DNA of 6,217 nt from Nitrospirota bacterium. Its GTDB lineage: Bacteria; Nitrospirota; Nitrospiria; Nitrospirales; Nitrospiraceae. Location of the stretch: assembly GCA_016235225.1 (NCBI GenBank), contig JACRLS010000155.1:1-6217 (forward strand), read 5' to 3'. Each line of letters begins with the position of its first letter. The stretch's first letter is position 1. The notes beneath the pieces are model-generated. The model saw nothing but the letters and a program-made list of their open reading frames with translations. It had not been told where the DNA came from and did no database searches. Both the position numbers and the translations under genes were made by a program. This document shows, piece after piece, positions 4,883 through 6,217 of the stretch.

Positions 4883-6217
4883 ATGGGTCGTGTAACCCGT
4901 AACAAAGTGCTGTCATTCGTGGCATTGGGCGCGATGATCAGCCTCCTCCTTCTGCCCGTCCTGGTCTCGTTGCCGGCTTTCGCCAGTGGTGGCGGGGAAG
5001 CTCCGGCTGCGGTACCGCCGCCTGATGTGGCAAAAAAGGACGGTGAAGGGAAGGACGCGGCGAAGGTCGAGAAGGCGCGCGATGTCTACTATAAAACCGA
5101 GGGGGTGGTGGTCGGGGCTCCGGCACCGAAGACGGTGGACGGTCCGAGGGACTATCCGCGGTACAACTTCGAGAGTCGCGTGTTGCTCTGGTTTGCCAAT
5201 CAGCAGCACCTCTATTACGGCAGCTTCGTGCTGGCCGTGCCGATCTTCTGCATGATCGTTGAGTTCATGGGGATGGTTTCGAAGGATAAGGCGCAGGCTA
5301 AGAAATATGACCAGCTCGCCTACGACTTTATCAAGATCAGTCTGACCGCCTACTCGCTCACCGCCATTCTCGGCGGTATTCTGATCTTCACCTTCTTGAC
5401 TTTGTATCCGGCCTTCTTTGGGTATCTCTCCAGTATTTTTCGTCCGGTGATGCACATCTATGCGCTGATGTTCGTGGCGGAGAGTGGAACCCTTTACATC
5501 TATTACTACGGGTGGGACAAGATGAAGGAAGGACTGCTCAAGTGGATCCATCTGAGCATGTCCGTCATTCTGAATGTCATCGGAACCGTGTTGATGATGC
5601 TCGCCAACTCGTGGATCGGGTTCATGATGTCGCCCGCCGGTGTCGACGAGCAGGGGCGGTTCCTTGGTAACATCTGGCACGTCATCCATACCGCGCTCTG
5701 GAATCCGTTGAACCTTCACCGGATTCTCGGCAACATGGCCTTCGGTGGCGGCGTCGTGGCCGCCTACGCCGCCTATCGCTTCCTGGCTTCCAAGACGGAT
5801 GAGGATCGCGCCCATTACGACTGGATGGGATACATTGCCATGTCGCTCGCTGTGGCCTTCTTGATTCCTCTGCCCTTTGCCGGCTACTGGCTGATGCGCG
5901 AAGTCTATGCCTACCGGCAGCAGATGGGTATCACGCTGATGGGCGGACTCTTGGCCTGGTTGTTCATTATTCAGGCGACGATGATCGGCATCCTGTTCTT
6001 GAGCACCAATTACTACTTGTGGCAAGCGCTCGGGCGGATGCGTGGTGCGGAGAAGTATTTTAAGTACATCAAGTACCTTGTGTTCATTCTGGTTTGCGGA
6101 TTCCTGATCTTTATTACGCCGCACACCATGGTCATGACGCCGGCAGAGCTGAAAGCCATGGGTGGCCAGCAGCACCCGGTGCTCGGCAACTACGGGGTCA
6201 TGTCGGCCAAGAACGGC
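4883..6217 (+). CDS. cytochrome bd-like oxidase subunit I homologue, copy 2 (3' end outside window)
   Basis: 445 codons are open to the window edge. The ATG at 4883 has GGAGG (4872-4876) 6 nt upstream and begins a signal peptide: basic start, hydrophobic core at about 9-30, probable cleavage after PAFA (31-34). An Ala/Pro/Lys-rich extracytoplasmic stretch (35-95) precedes the first helix, unlike E. coli CydA, which starts directly in the membrane. Helices lie near 100-130, 150-180, 186-208, 221-250, 283-300, 314-338, 352-380 and 396-412. Potential ligands in or near helices include His109, His191, Glu200, His223, His266, His269, His279 and His414. VAESGTLYIYYYGWDKM (198-214) resembles the LES...FFFGWDRL block of E. 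coli CydA, with Glu200 matching Glu107. The His equivalent to CydA His186 is not seen. Comparison with copy 1 predicts about 207 more residues. Likely a respiratory membrane subunit; whether it reduces oxygen cannot be read from the sequence. Confidence 0.9.
   Translation, partial: MGRVTRNKVLSFVALGAMISLLLLPVLVSLPAFASGGGEAPAAVPPPDVAKKDGEGKDAAKVEKARDVYYKTEGVVVGAPAPKTVDGPRDYPRYNFESRVLLWFANQQHLYYGSFVLAVPIFCMIVEFMGMVSKDKAQAKKYDQLAYDFIKISLTAYSLTAILGGILIFTFLTLYPAFFGYLSSIFRPVMHIYALMFVAESGTLYIYYYGWDKMKEGLLKWIHLSMSVILNVIGTVLMMLANSWIGFMMSPAGVDEQGRFLGNIWHVIHTALWNPLNLHRILGNMAFGGGVVAAYAAYRFLASKTDEDRAHYDWMGYIAMSLAVAFLIPLPFAGYWLMREVYAYRQQMGITLMGGLLAWLFIIQATMIGILFLSTNYYLWQALGRMRGAEKYFKYIKYLVFILVCGFLIFITPHTMVMTPAELKAMGGQQHPVLGNYGVMSAKNG

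Noticed and set aside
4913..6175. 420-codon minus-strand open frame
   Set aside because: It lies antisense to the bd-like gene, which has a ribosome site, signal peptide and a clear paralogue. The minus product is polar, His/Gln/Glu-rich and resembles no protein family I know.
1..6217. tRNA, rRNA, CRISPR array, insertion sequence or attachment site
   Set aside because: I saw no repeat-spacer pattern, transposase motifs, terminal inverted repeats or cloverleaf-like sequence on either strand.

Overview
The window looks like chromosomal DNA of a Nitrospira-type bacterium (phylum Nitrospirota), moderately GC-rich and densely coding, with almost everything on the + strand. The assignment is an inference. 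It rests on two copies of a 'cytochrome bd-like' membrane protein family that I associate with Nitrospira nitrite oxidisers and comammox, set among DUF3047 and SUMF1-domain genes. Nothing here (no rRNA, no nxr) proves the genus.

Layout. (1) Positions 3-1415 hold the C-terminal two thirds of a bd-like oxidase subunit-I homologue whose start lies before the window. (2) It overlaps the start of a secreted DUF3047 protein (1412-2071), which is followed 3 nt later by a small glycine-rich membrane protein (2075-2446). (3) Two membrane-anchored SUMF1/formylglycine-generating-enzyme-fold paralogues follow. The first (2474-3398) is broken by a frameshift near 3012-3018; the second (3454-4401) is intact. 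Both lack the paired catalytic cysteines of true FGE. Items 1-3 look like one operon read from a promoter outside the window. (4) At 4402-4547 the AT content rises. The stretch carries an exact consensus sigma-70-type promoter (TTGACA, 17-nt spacer, TATAAT) with an inverted repeat centred on its -35 box, and possibly a small membrane-protein gene on the - strand. (5) This promoter heads a second operon: two 40-residue single-helix membrane proteins (4548-4670 and 4697-4819), then a second bd-like oxidase homologue with a signal peptide (4883 to the window edge).

The two bd-like proteins align without a gap over the 257 residues they share in this window, with about 58% identity by hand count. 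They are duplicates that have diverged, including loss of one intramembrane histidine in the first copy. I infer a respiratory or quinol-linked membrane module. The small proteins may be accessory subunits, and the secreted DUF3047 and anchored SUMF1 proteins may help assembly or stability. The most notable unlisted elements are the two or three tiny membrane proteins and the perfect promoter with its possible operator. None of the accessory functions is shown directly by the sequence.
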